From the NCBI GenBank assembly GCA_038501625.1, contig JAZAYU010000261.1, forward strand, positions 558,001 through 622,000: 64,000 nt of DNA, read 5' to 3'. How positions within the stretch are numbered: the stretch's first letter is position 1; every line of letters starts with the position of its first letter. The notes under the pieces are model-generated. The model was not told the DNA's origin. It did no database searches and worked only from the letters and a program-made list of their open reading frames with translations. This DNA is from Corbicula japonica. Its lineage: Eukaryota > Mollusca > Bivalvia > Venerida > Cyrenidae. The position numbers and the translations under genes are program-made. This document shows positions 11,549 through 22,965 of the stretch, one piece after another.

Positions 11549-13189
11549 GTAGAAACAATGCAGATTGTCTGAAAGCAGGGTGAATTCATTAAGGCTTAAA
11601 AGTGGCCTACAATTACCTCAATTTCACAAGTACTTTTTTCTTGACAGTATATTAAAAGTTTATAGTCTACCATGATTTTCTTTACAAAAAATTAGGAGAA
11701 AAGGGAAATTGTCAACCATAAATTTAAAATATTAAATGTCAATTTATATGTCTTCAAAAAGGAAGTGTTACTTGACAACGCACAACTTTTGCTGAAAATC
11801 CTACACATTTTTGTATTTTGGATAATAGGGCAAAGGCAACCAAAACAATAGAAAATAATCTAAAGAAATAAGTTTTGATAAATTTGTGGTCAAAGTGTGG
11901 TAAATTTTTTATTTTTCGCTGTTTAGATAAAATACAACATTACTCAATTATGTCATGAAATATTTACGTCAAATAACGTAAACTCGAAAATATGAGTATT
12001 ACATTTTTATGACAAGCGTCCTTATTTAAAAAAATTTAAAACTAAAATTAATAGAAATTCATTAATCTTCAACATCAAATTATTTGAAAATGATGTTAAT
12101 TTGGTCAAAAAGCGTGTCTGCATGAAACCTTATAAATCTTGCATATTATCAGGATTGAATATCAGCAAATATATATTTTCACTAATTTGTTTTGCAGGCT
12201 ATAGAAAGTAAAACTGGTAAAAGTGTAATATTTTTTTGCCATTGCTAATGTTTCAAACATTAGGAACATTTGTTTGCTCTGGCTTAAAACATACATGTAG
12301 ACCACACCACAACCTAGAACCATACTGATAAATGTAAGTCAAAGTTTTCTTGTACTATATTGCCTTTTTAAATTTTACCCTGTCAACAGATAGGATATTG
12401 CTTATGCCGTTATCTATGAGGGAACAGTGTAGATCAAAATCAGCCTCACATTAATTTTGTTCTGTTTAATTAGGATCTTCAATATTTATTGTTATATTCA
12501 TTGGTTAATTCTACCAAGAGGCAACCATTGTAGATCCAGATTAGACAGCACAGATGTTTTGGTTAGTATATTCATAGGGGGGCTGGACACAATTCAAGAA
12601 CATAAAAATAAAAATAAAAAAGAAAACAAAAAATTCATTCTCAACCAGTCATAAAAATTGCTCCAGACAGATGCCACATTACCACATTTTGTGACAGTGT
12701 TTTCAATATTATCTAGAGAAAGCATACTTCTTACTCTCGGGCTACCTCCCCGTCCAATATGAAATCCTGGATCTGCACTTGATTGGTAATGGTAGTTTTG
12801 TGCTGCCAAGAGACCCACTTCAAAGTTTATATGCATGTATATAGATGTGATGGAAAAACTATTATGACAGTTTCTTTGTTTTCAGTCTATTATTTTCAAC
12901 CTTTCAACACTGTTGCACGCTAGTTTGCTGTAGACAGTGCCATAATGAAATGAAAACAAGTGTGTGAGAGAAATCGGAGAAATCAGCGGCATTGACACAT
13001 TGTTTAAATTCTCTTGTTGTTTGATCTATTACTTCATTCAAACTAATTAAAAAGTTATTGATTTCATACTTAAACAAAATTAAGACTAATAAAACTAGAT
13101 GAAGTGCTTTTGAATGTATGCATTGAGATTTAAATATTCAAACGTTTAGACCAGTTGTCAAAAAGATGCCTTTTTGTATATGTGTTGAA
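11549..13189 (+). other. probable 3' untranslated region of gene A
   Basis: No convincing coding sequence. The stretch is AT-rich and ends at a good poly(A) signal at 13190. Splice-like acceptors at 12197 and 13248 were seen; only the first gives an open frame, and only as a 19-nt exon. A partial copy of the dispersed palindromic family lies at 12412-12565. Confidence 0.4.
12412..12565. repeat. dispersed ~235-bp palindromic family, diverged copy
   Basis: Contains GAACAGTGTAGATCAAAATC, TTAATTAGGATCTTCAATAT and GCAACCATTGTAGATCCAGA, in a rearranged order compared with the full copies. Confidence 0.5.
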
Positions 13190-13195
13190 AATAAA
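13190..13195 (+). terminator. poly(A) signal, likely end of gene A
   Basis: AATAAA followed within about 20 nt by a TTGTTGTAATTGTT GT-rich stretch, the usual arrangement for animal cleavage and polyadenylation. It is the first canonical signal seen downstream of the gene A stop on the plus strand. Confidence 0.45.
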
Positions 13196-13734
13196 CTTGA
13201 AATCACACTTGTTGTAATTGTTCGTTTTTCATTCGATGTGATAAACACAGGCTGCAAATAGTAAAATAGGCGCTTTCATTCGACAGGATTAGAAAATCTG
13301 AACAGACTTGAGGCAAGGTATGTCTTTACTGTCTTTACAGTCCAACTGGATTTATCAAAATAAGTTGTATATATTATGCCTGTAATTATTCTTACCAGGT
13401 TTGGTAAAACTGGCAAAGACTTCCCTTGATAGAAAGCGGAAAGCAATATTTAGGAAAATATCAAAAATTCAAAGCCATCGTCTCAAGCACCTGCTGGTTA
13501 TCGAACCTGACCCAGATAACATGGCCATAAACTTTCTTGCTAACTTTAGTAAATACAGGCTGTCAACCGATTCCTATATTCCTATATTTTGGATCAGAAT
13601 CCTATATTCTGAAAAGACTCCTATACATAATTCCTATATTTCTCTTATATTTTTATGTATATTCCTATATTTTTTTATGCCCCCGCCATGAAATGGCAAC
13701 GGGCATTAAGAGTTGCTCCTGTCCGTCCGTCCGA

Positions 13735-14420
13735 TATTCTCGTGAACGTAACTCCTACACTACTGGTGGGAATTTAATGAAACTTGACCACAATGCTTGG
13801 CCTGATATGTTGTTGTGCATGAAGGTGGGGTTTCGCTCTAACGTGTTCCGTTCAGAAGTTATGGCCCTTTGATACTTCCATTTACATTAGTTTTAATAGG
13901 AGTATATCTGGTGAACGCAACTCCTCCTACACTACTGGTGGGAATTTAATGGAACTTGACCACAATGCTTGGCCTGATATGTTGTTGTGCATAAAGGTGG
14001 GGTTTCGCTCTTACATGTTCCGTTCAGAAGTTATTGCCCTTTGATACTTCCATTTACATTAGTTTTAATAGGGGTATATCTGGTGAACACAACTCCTCCT
14101 ACACTACTGGTGGGAATTCAATGAAACTTGACCACAATGCTTAGCCTGATATGTTGTTGTGCATGAAGGTGGGGTTTCTCTCTTGCATGTTCCGTTCAGA
14201 AGTTATGGCCATTTGATACTTCCATTTACATTAGTTTTAGTAGGAGTATATCTCGTGAACGCAACTCCTCCTACACCTCTGCTGGGAATTTGATGAAACT
14301 TTACCGCAATGCTTGGCCTGATATGTTGTTGTGCATAAAGGTGGGGTTTTGCTCTTACATGTTCTGTTCAGAAGTTATGGCCCTTTGATACTTCCATTTG
14401 CATTAGTTTTAATAGGAATA
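13735..14420. repeat. tandem array, four units of ~172 bp
   Basis: Each unit has GTGAACGCAACTCCTCCTAC, ACCACAATGCTTGGCCTGAT, TGCATGAAGGTGGGGTTTCG and CAGAAGTTATGGCC. Units start near 13740, 13910, 14083 and 14253. Divergence between units is low to moderate. It is part of the larger element at 13677-16079. Confidence 0.85.
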
Positions 14421-14639
14421 TATCTTGTTTCTTATATTTTGTGTTAAGCAAAATATGCATTTTGCCCATAACTTTAAAACTACTTGAGATACTGCCTTGA
14501 AACTTGAAATATATTTTCACCATCAAAATCTACATCATAACCAACAAGACCCATAACCCTGCTTCCAATATTTTTCAAATTATGCCCCTTTTTCACTTAC
14601 ATTTTGTGTTAAGAAAAATATACACTTTGCCCTTAACTT

Positions 14640-15850
14640 TGTTTGGAATGGAGGGATTTCAAAATAACTTGGCACAAATGTTCACCATAACAAGGCGGTG
14701 TGTCGTGACAATACCCATGCCTGTAGGTCCAAGGTCAAGGTCACTTTTACTAAAAATATAATTTTCTTGCAAAATCTTGTCCGCTCTGTAACTTTGTTAT
14801 TTCTTATTGGATTTTTGAATAACTTGGTATAATTGTTCACCATATCAAGACGGTATGTCACGTACATGCCCAAGCCTTTAGGTGGAAGGTCAAGGTCACT
14901 GTTACTAAAAATAGAATTTTCTTGTCCGGGCTGTTACTTTGTTATAAATGGAGGGATTTCAAAATAACTTGGCACAAATGTTTACCATGACAGGGCGATG
15001 TGTTGCGTACCATGCCCATGCCTGTCGGTCAAAGGTCAAGGTCACTGTTACTAAAAATAGAATTCTCTTGTCCGGGCTGTTACTTTGTTATGAATGGAGG
15101 GATTTCAAAATAACTTTGCACAAATGTTCACTATGACAAGGCAATGTGTCCGCACAATACCCAAGCCTGAAGGTCCAAGGTCAAGGTCACTGTTACTAAA
15201 AATAGAATTTTCTTGTCTGGGCTGCAACTTCGTTAAAAATGGAGGGATTTCAAAATAACTTGACACAAATGTTCACCATGACAGGGCGGTGTATCACATA
15301 CCATGCCCATGCCTGTAGGTCAAGGTCACTGTTACTAAAATAGAATTCTCTTGTCCGGGCTGTAACTTTGTTAGGAATAGATTGATTTCAAAATAACTTG
15401 ACACAAATGTTCATCATGACAAGATTGTGTGTCCCATACCATGCCCATGCCTGTAGGTCCATGGTCAAGGTCACTGTTACTAAAATAGAATTTTCTTGTC
15501 AGGGTTGTAACTACGTTAGGAATAGAGTAATTTTAAAATAACTTGGCAGAAATGTTCAACATGACAAGGTGGTGAGTCGTGTACCATGTCCATGCCTGTA
15601 GGTCCAAGGTCAAGGTCACTGTAACTAAAAATAGAATTTCCTTGTCCGGGCTATAACTGTTTTGAATGGAGGGTTTTCAAAATAACTTGGCACAAATGTT
15701 CACCATGACAAGGTGGTGTGTTGCGTACATTACCCATGCCTGTAAGTCCAAGGTCAAGGTCACAGTTACTAAAACTTGAATTTACTTGTTCGGGCTATAA
15801 CTTCTTTATGAAGGAAGGGATTTCAAACTAACTTGGCACAAATGTTCACT
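14640..15850. repeat. tandem array, about eight to nine units of ~147 bp
   Basis: Each unit carries GGAGGGATTTCAAAATAACT, GGCACAAATGTTCACCATGA, CCATGCCTGTAGGTCCAAGG, TCAAGGTCACTGTTACTAAA and TTCTTGTCCGGGCTGTAACT. Unit starts lie near 14646, 14797, 14948, 15096, 15238, 15370, 15520, 15662 and 15810 (partial). The unit is unrelated to the 172-bp unit before it. The short open frames here are repeat artefacts. Confidence 0.85.
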
Positions 15851-16079
15851 ATGACATTGCATTGCATTACCACCAACTTCTTCACAGACATTTCCGTAAT
15901 GAGAAGACAACAGTGCCACAAATACAAATAATTTACTTGACCATCAAGTTTATGCATATTCTTACTTATAATTACTCGAACATCACTGTCTTTGAAATGC
16001 TGTTATTCCCATCATTGCACTTTAGTATCTGAAAACGATGCATAGCGGGGGCATCCATGTCCTTTGGACACATTTCTAG

Positions 16080-19054
16080 TTTAGTATTTGTTTTGCTGAT
16101 TAATGAAGAGAGTAAATATTGCTTTGATACTGTTTTTACTTTCTTCTTTTTTTTTCTAGAACAAAACTCAACTTTTAGATTGGAGAAAACTTGGCATGTG
16201 GCATTTACTTAAGTTTTAATCTGATTACATCTTTGTAGCAGGTTTCTGTGTGTTAAGGCTTACCTAACAAAATCAAATTTTCACTTCTATGCAGCATTCT
16301 TGTTGCAGTTGCAACCAAATGCAAAAAATGTTAAAGATCATTAAATTTTATTCACCAACTGCAAGGACTGGAGAGCTTATATTTGGTATGGTGTATGTGT
16401 TCGTCTAAAACATCAAGATGGACCCCTGGGGAAAACATGCTTGACTGTGAATAAGAATTCTTCAGCTGACTTTTGTGTCCAGTTTTCCAGTTTGAAGAGA
16501 GTGTTATCAAACTCTGTTGGAAAAGAGTGTTTGCAAAAAGAAGGTGTCTTTACAAAAACAATACAATTCAAAAGGCAGTCAAATAAAGGGAGGTAATAAA
16601 AACAATATTGTTTAAAAATTTGCAACAACTATTTGTTCAATAAATTGAGATAACTTGTTTTTATTACGATAATCTGCAAAATATTTGCATAGTTTCCTAA
16701 AATTATAGAACCACTTAAAGGATAAATTAAGTTAAATTAATGTTAAACTTCAATGAGCCTAAAAGGTATAATGTCCTATTCCCAAGAAGGCTTTGGTTTT
16801 TGAAAATTATTGTGTTTGTATAGAAATTTAATGGCAGTTTGAATTAAAGTTCAGCTCATGGTTATAAATTGATAAGTGTTTATCATTTCTCTTGAAACTC
16901 GTAGCAATATTCTTTGTATTAAGGTTAACTAACTTATTTGACAGTAGCACTGTTCCATGCAGATTAAATGAATAAATGGAATCGTGTTAAAAATCGTTTA
17001 TTCCAGAACTTCTAGAGTAGTGAAGGGCATATAATTTTGTATGATGTATTGTCAACAAGTTCTCGATAGAGTTTGTCCAAAGTAAGGCATTGGGGTCACT
17101 TTTGACTGAACCCTTTTTGACATTGTAACACAGATTTTTACACACAAAGCAATATGACTATGAGTGGATGGGTCGATGCTGTGACCAGTACTTTATTATC
17201 ATAGAAGACAAACTAAAACTGAAAAATCTGGCTTTGTTAATGCATTTTGGTAGGGAGGTTGGTCATCACCTGTAGATGACCCCTATTGATTTTTCAGTTC
17301 AGTAGGTCAAAGGTCAAGGCCACAGCCGCCTTTCACACAAAAATTCATTTACCAATAACTGATAAGGATTGAGCTTTATGATCCTCCAATTCGGTAATGA
17401 GTTTTGTCGATTTGGGTGATCAGTAACAGTCAGAAGTTTACTATCCATTTGGCGTTTGGGCGTATACATGTTTTACAAACATCTCTTGTTATCATTTAAT
17501 TAGTTCGTCAAATAAGCAAAGATTTCTCACTGGGTAACTTTTATTTCGCTTGACATTACAGTCAGCTACTTATGATTTAAGTGTAAATGTGCTTTTGCAT
17601 TAAATATAGTCGGTAAGGTGGGTTGGTTGGATTTAATTCACCGAGGAAGTTTGCACGTGTTTGTTCGTAGGCAAGTGAGATATTGATGCATTCTCGAACC
17701 TTGTTTAAACACCCAGTGGCAAAAAGAAATGACTTGATTGACTTCTTTTTGTGGTTCTTATTTCTATTTTTCACGTTTATTTTGATTGTTTTAGCGTTAT
17801 CAAACGTTTTCTTACGATATTTAATGTCGAAAAAGTGACATAAAAGTTTCTTGATATTCGTTTATTTGGGAAAGTGTTAGATGTTTTCTTCCTTTCTTCA
17901 GCGAGGCAATGTTATTTGCTGGCTTTTGATATACTACTCAAAATTTGTTAAGGTCCACTTTTTTGTCAGTAAGTTTGTATAGCTTTTTACAGTTGTGTGT
18001 GAAAAAAAATCGTCCGTAGCAAAAGGGTAAACGTCTTGAGATATTCAGCTCTGTGATCCAAGTTTTCCTAACTGCTGTTTATACATTTATTACATATAAA
18101 GATATAAAGATCTTTGTCATTTATGTATTTTGACACAAGCCTTCGTCAGTTGTGTATGAAGCCCTTTATCCGACACTCACTTTTTGTCAATTATCCAAAA
18201 TCTTGATTCATAAAGCGCCGAGATTTACTGAATTTAACAGAAAAACTCTTAAACTCTTACGCTTGTTGATTAAGCGCAAAACTGTTTTTTAACAATTCAT
18301 AACTTTGTATCTAGGCAATATTATCTAGTTATATCATCGATCATATATTTTCTATTAAGATATCTTTATTTTCGGCAAAAGACATAAACAAACAATTTTT
18401 GTTGATTGACTGACACGTCACGGTTTAGTTCCTGACTAATATGTATGATCTATGACAGATAAAGTGCGATTGTAAATATCCCATTTCTGGGTGAGACAGC
18501 GTGTTTTTTGTTTTACAAAAAATCAATTAAGTTTTGTTTTCATGTATCATACCTATCAGAGAGGAAACATGACATCACGTACCAAGGTTAAAATGTACAA
18601 AGGACAAAACCCTGCGTAAATGTTTTATCATTATTTAGCTTGTTAATACTATAAAACATTTTAAAAATAAATGCATAAAGAAATCGGGAATTATTAAACA
18701 AAAAACAACAACACAAAATCAAAACAATTCTACGTGCCCAAATACATTAGTGATTAATACGATTTCGAAATTCAGTTAAAATGACAAATGTGTTATAACA
18801 GACGAGTCTGACAATTAGTTTATTAATTTTGTTCAATGACTGTTCATTTGTGATTGAATTTGTCACCGAGATATAAAATATAACCTTAGTAAATCGAAAC
18901 GCACAAAGAGAACTGCCTTAGGGAACGCCAACAACACGTTTAGATTACTATACTTCAGACCTTAGGCCTGTTAATACGCTGCTACTCCTAGGCGGCGAGC
19001 GTCATATGACGTTAACCCCATGAGTCTGACTGAACGGTTCAGTTTTGATACGTT

Positions 19055-19055
<1 letters not shown>
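16080..19055. other. gene-poor region
   Basis: No gene is visible. 17270-17481 (GTAGGTCAAAGGTCAAGGCC and a TGTTT-TAC-AAACA hairpin near its end) looks like another decayed relative of the tandem-core elements. The remainder is AT-rich unique sequence. Confidence 0.45.
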
Positions 19056-19108
<53 letters not shown>

Positions 19109-19109
19109 T
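19056..19109. repeat. (AAT)n microsatellite
   Basis: About 17 uninterrupted AAT triplets, just upstream of a second, compound trinucleotide array. Confidence 0.95.
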
Positions 19110-19132
19110 AGAAGAATCAGCAATTGGAGTTA

Positions 19133-19197
19133 TAGTAGCAGTAGTAGTTGTTTTTGTTGTAAGTAGTAGTAGTCGTAGTAGTAGTAGTAGTGGTGGC

Positions 19198-19237
<40 letters not shown>

Positions 19238-19274
19238 GTGGTGGTGGTCGTCGTCGTCGTCGTCGTCGTCGTCG
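19133..19274. repeat. compound trinucleotide array GTA-GTG-GCG-GTG-GTC
   Basis: Runs of GTA change to GTG/GCG, then a GGC run, then GGT, then CGT, with the 3-bp period kept throughout. The frame through it would encode poly-Ser/Gly/Arg, but there is no start or splice context; it is a microsatellite, not a gene. The pattern recurs in reverse complement at 52150-52296. Confidence 0.9.
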
Positions 19275-19321
19275 ATGCAGTTATGTTAGTAGAAACAGTA
19301 GACGTTGTAGCAAGAGAAGAT

Positions 19322-20549
19322 AGAGAAGCTATAAATATGGGGGGGTGTACCCGGGCTTTCCATAAATAATACCACTAGTCTCAAACTATGTCTGAAATAC
19401 CAAACCTTGCGACACTACATATTTTAAAATTCACTGGTCATACACGTATTCATGCGCTGTCCGTAATGCCGTTATGATGTTAAGTCATTCGTGCATGCCA
19501 GAAACGATTACTAAGCGCTGTTTAACAGTTCCTACATAATGTTGTTGTCAAAGTGACAGAGCACAGGTGGAGTAGCGAGCCTTTATGACAATTGTGTATT
19601 CATATTTAAGCTTTGGATTATTCTACAATGAGAGGGATTTATATTCTAGCTTGTCTTATAGTTGCAGGTTTGATAAAAATAATATTTGTTTCATTTCCTT
19701 ACTCTCCAAAAATATCTCCGCAGAAATTATGGATGGTTACGTTTTGGATTTTCTCAAAATTTGGTACTTAAGAAGCAATGTTAACTAATAAAATAATAAA
19801 ATAGTACTATACATTGACTATGTTGGACGAATTTCCTATATATTTCAGGCGCTATATTATACATGTTAAACATCAACAACAAAAAGGTAGTTAAACTTAT
19901 CCTAAGGACGTTCTGAATTTACGTAACCATGAGGAAATGATTTTAGGTAATATTTAGGTGATATATAGGCTAAAACCATGACAATTAAATATATATATAA
20001 TTTTGATATAAGTGATATGAATGCGATTCTTTAATAATTTTATTATGTCAGACAATATTTTAATAGTGTATAAGTAGACATCTCGAGGTTTATGTCTAAA
20101 AAGTACAGATACCAACTAGTGCCTTCTTCTTTTGTGCCGACATCAAACTTGGAAATTATCTGATATCTGGCCAGAAAATTAATGGCAGATATGTGTAGTT
20201 TGATATGAATTCAGTGTGTATTTTGAGTGTATTTAGTTTTTGCAAATCACTAAGAAATGGTATTCCGATTTCTCTGAGCTGTGGTTGAAACACAGTCTAT
20301 GTTGTATCTCGATCCCAGTATATCGCCCCGTATCTCTCGTAAAATAATCGTTTTCACGCCTTTCTAAGTATTTTACAAATTTAAAAGTGTTTTTTACTTT
20401 ATGTAAGATTCCATTTAAGGCGTGTTTAGTTTTTAACATTTTTGATGGACCTGATCTTTAATTAAGTTATTTATGCTGGAACATAATTTGTATTGCTGTT
20501 AAAATCGTATCACAGCTTTCCGTATCACAAGTAATTTAAAATACAGTTG
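19322..20549. other. no gene seen
   Basis: AT-rich unique sequence with a short G run at 19340-19346. Open frames are short and lack any family signature. Confidence 0.4.
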
Positions 20550-20729
20550 ACAGTGAAACCCCGCATTAAGATCACCCCGAAATTAAGACCACCTCAGTAA
20601 TACGACCACAATTTCAAAGCCTGTTTTGCAGGTTTAAACTATTTTTTCATTTCATTATAAATGCCTTCCGAATATTCAAACCACTTTTGTCCACTTACAG
20701 AGATGGTCTTAGTAGCGAGGTTTTACTGT
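20550..20729. mobile_element. short inverted-repeat element
   Basis: ACAGTGAAACCCCGC at the left is mirrored by GCGAGGTTTTACTGT at the right. Just inside the left end are TTAAGATCACC and TTAAGACCACC motifs, and GATGGTCTTAGTAG at the right. A degraded relative begins near 56112. Confidence 0.7.
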
Positions 20730-21422
20730 ACACGTAAAAGTTGTCTACCGAGATATAAGCATTAACCATCAGAGGTTTTACAATTTAGAGAATCGAGATT
20801 GGTTTTATTCTGGATCTTAATTATTAACTAAGTTATAACTGAAATTAATGTAGACTATTTTATTCAATAAAGTAAGTTATGTAGATACATGTCGCTTTTC
20901 AAAATAAAAAATTCAGGAATTATTAAAGCATGCTAATTTTATGTTCTTTTCAAGGTTTTTGTATGTAGCCTGTTGTGAATTAATTAATTACTATATGCGT
21001 TTTATTCGAGTTTTTATGTTGATTTCATCATAAAAACAAAAAATAAATTAAACCTCCACCCACAAAAATATTCGTTTACAACAAGTATTATAACTTTATA
21101 AGTTGTTCAGATGATTATATTCTGTTTGACGGAAAAAAACGATCTAACTTAACTTAAATAATTTGGGAACTTGTCATTTCTATGATTTAAAACAAAAAAA
21201 ATCGATAAATACATTATACAATATACAGTTACTATTTTATGAATTAAATATGCCCAAATAAATGTCAGCTATAAAACAACGTATATTTTCTCATTCTAAA
21301 AGCAACAACAATTCACTATAACACATAACTGTTAGTCTAGAATTTCAAATTATCATAATGCAGAAAACAATTTTATTTTAATTCCACAATAGAACCTAAA
21401 TGGGAAAATGCTATCAATTAGA

Positions 21423-21654
21423 TATACTCTATTCCAAAACAAAGTGTGCATTCTGTTTTCAGTGATTTATCATCATCTGCTATTCTTATTCCCAGGTACT
21501 TGGTATCCAAATTGAGACAATATCATTTAAGTTCTATAGAAAAACTATCTCTGATCTTATCTCAATGGTGATACCAAGTATTTAGGCATTAAGAAAAGCA
21601 GTGAATGAAATATCATCGAAAACAAAGCGCACACTTTCTTTGGAATAGAGTATA
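21423..21654. mobile_element. MITE with ~57-bp terminal inverted repeats
   Basis: TATACTCTATTCCAAAACAA at the left end pairs with TCTTTGGAATAGAGTATA at the right end. Pairing continues through AAGTGTGCATTCTGTTTTC and GATTTATCATCATCTGCT with few mismatches. GGTACTTGGTAT and ATACCAAGTATT near the centre also pair. About 232 bp, non-coding. Confidence 0.85.
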
Positions 21655-21894
21655 GTTGAGTTGGGATCTGCTCAGTGTGAGATGCGCTGTCAGAATGTTG
21701 ACAGAATTTGCGTTTTGCTACACGTTACCATCAAATGACATTCATAAGGTTACACTTGCACATATTCATTTAGACTATATTTAAATCTTAGACTGAAATG
21801 TAAAGAAAAGGTGGAACACTCCTAATCAAATTATCAACGTATTGAATTTATGTGTATTTTACTTAAATCGTTCACATTTAAAACAGAAGTTTGT

Positions 21895-22965
21895 TTGTAA
21901 GGATCGCAGCATCCAGAAAACACTTAGCAAGCGTATTCAGAAAGTCTCTACAAGCATACATAATACGTGAAGCGTTGCAATTTTGTCAGAAACGCCGATT
22001 TCAGGAACGTCTGCAAGCAAAATTCAGAAAGTCCCTACACGTTATTAGAAACGCCAGATTGCAAGCATATCAAACACAATATATCCAGGAACGTCTGCAA
22101 GCATATCAGAATAGCGGCACTTTTCAAAGTCCCTTCAAGATTATAAGAAAAGCCAGATTGCAAGCATATTAGAAACATTTCATTTAGAAATCTTTGCAAC
22201 ATATCAGAAAAGTGACATTCAGAAAGTCCGGGGTAAACGTTATCAGAAAAAAACACGTTGCAAGTATATAAGAAACATTACAATCAGGAAACTCCATGCA
22301 GGCATATCCGTTTAGCGGCATTCAGGAGGCCACTACAAGTACAAGCACAGCAGTAGCTAACTCAACATTGCGAGCATATCAGAAACGTCACATTCAGAAA
22401 CCTGCAGGCATATCAGGCAAGTCCTTACAACCATATCAGTAACGCCACTTTTCAAGCATACAAGTTAGAAACGCCTTATTTAGAAGCTCACCCGAGCCTT
22501 AAAAGAAACGCTACACTCAATCTTATTGCAAAGTAATATTCACAAAAGCCCTACAAGTATACCAGAAATACCACATTAATTTTTGGAATACTTCGTACAA
22601 GAATATCGTAAAACGCCACAATTATAGACTCTCTACCACGTTAACATAAAATTCCACATTCATGTGCTACCTGTAAGAATATCTCAAAATCAAATCCCAC
22701 ATTAAAAAACTCCCTACACGACTATCACGAAATGCAACAGTCATAAACTCCCTACAATAGTTTCAGAAAACGTCACATTCATAAATCTCCTACCATAGTT
22801 TCAGAAAACACCAAATTCATAAAACTCAATACACGCAACATTCATAAACCCAATACCATAGTTTCAGGAAACGTCATACTAAAATATCTCCCTACAAGAA
22901 TATCACAAAACGATACATTCACAACCTCCGTACCTCAATATCACAAAACGCCATATTCATGAGCT
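21895..22965. repeat. degenerate minisatellite, ~40-45 bp unit
   Basis: Many imperfect repetitions of CAGAAACGCCACATTCA, AAGTCCCTACAAG and CATATCAGAAACG. Toward the right end this drifts to TTCATAAACTCCCTACA and GTTTCAGAAAACGTCACA. The unit length is irregular and copies are strongly diverged, so this is an old array. The ~93-codon open frame at 21891-22172 is a by-product. Confidence 0.7.

Larger units (their letters stand above)
13677..16079. mobile_element. 2.4-kb Helitron-like element with two internal tandem arrays
   Basis: ATGCCCCCGC at 13677-13686 is perfectly inverted as GCGGGGGCAT at 16045-16054. The 5' end also folds on itself (GCCATGAAATGGC). Near the 3' end TGTCC-TTT-GGACA forms a hairpin (16058-16070), followed after five bases by CTAG and then T. 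A hairpin just before CTRR, with a T next, is the signature of Helitron 3' ends. Inside are a ~172-bp array and a ~147-bp array (listed separately), then about 200 bp of unique sequence. There is no Rep/helicase coding region, so it is non-autonomous. The insertion falls in a TTCCTATATT-rich stretch. Confidence 0.7.

Noticed and set aside
13249..13317. Acceptor/donor pair flanking 69 nt (ACACAG ... GCAAG|GTATGT)
   Set aside because: All three frames contain stops, so it cannot be a coding internal exon.
13399..13691. Open frame after acceptor CTTACCAG (LVKLAKTSLDRKRKAIF...)
   Set aside because: It can be joined in frame to gene A only through a 19-nt exon at 12198-12216, lies after a good poly(A) signal, and runs into a TTCCTATATT repeat and the Helitron-like element. 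Probably a decayed repeat-derived frame.
19045..19323. Frame encoding poly-Asn, Ser, Gly and Arg
   Set aside because: It is translation of trinucleotide microsatellites without start or splice context.
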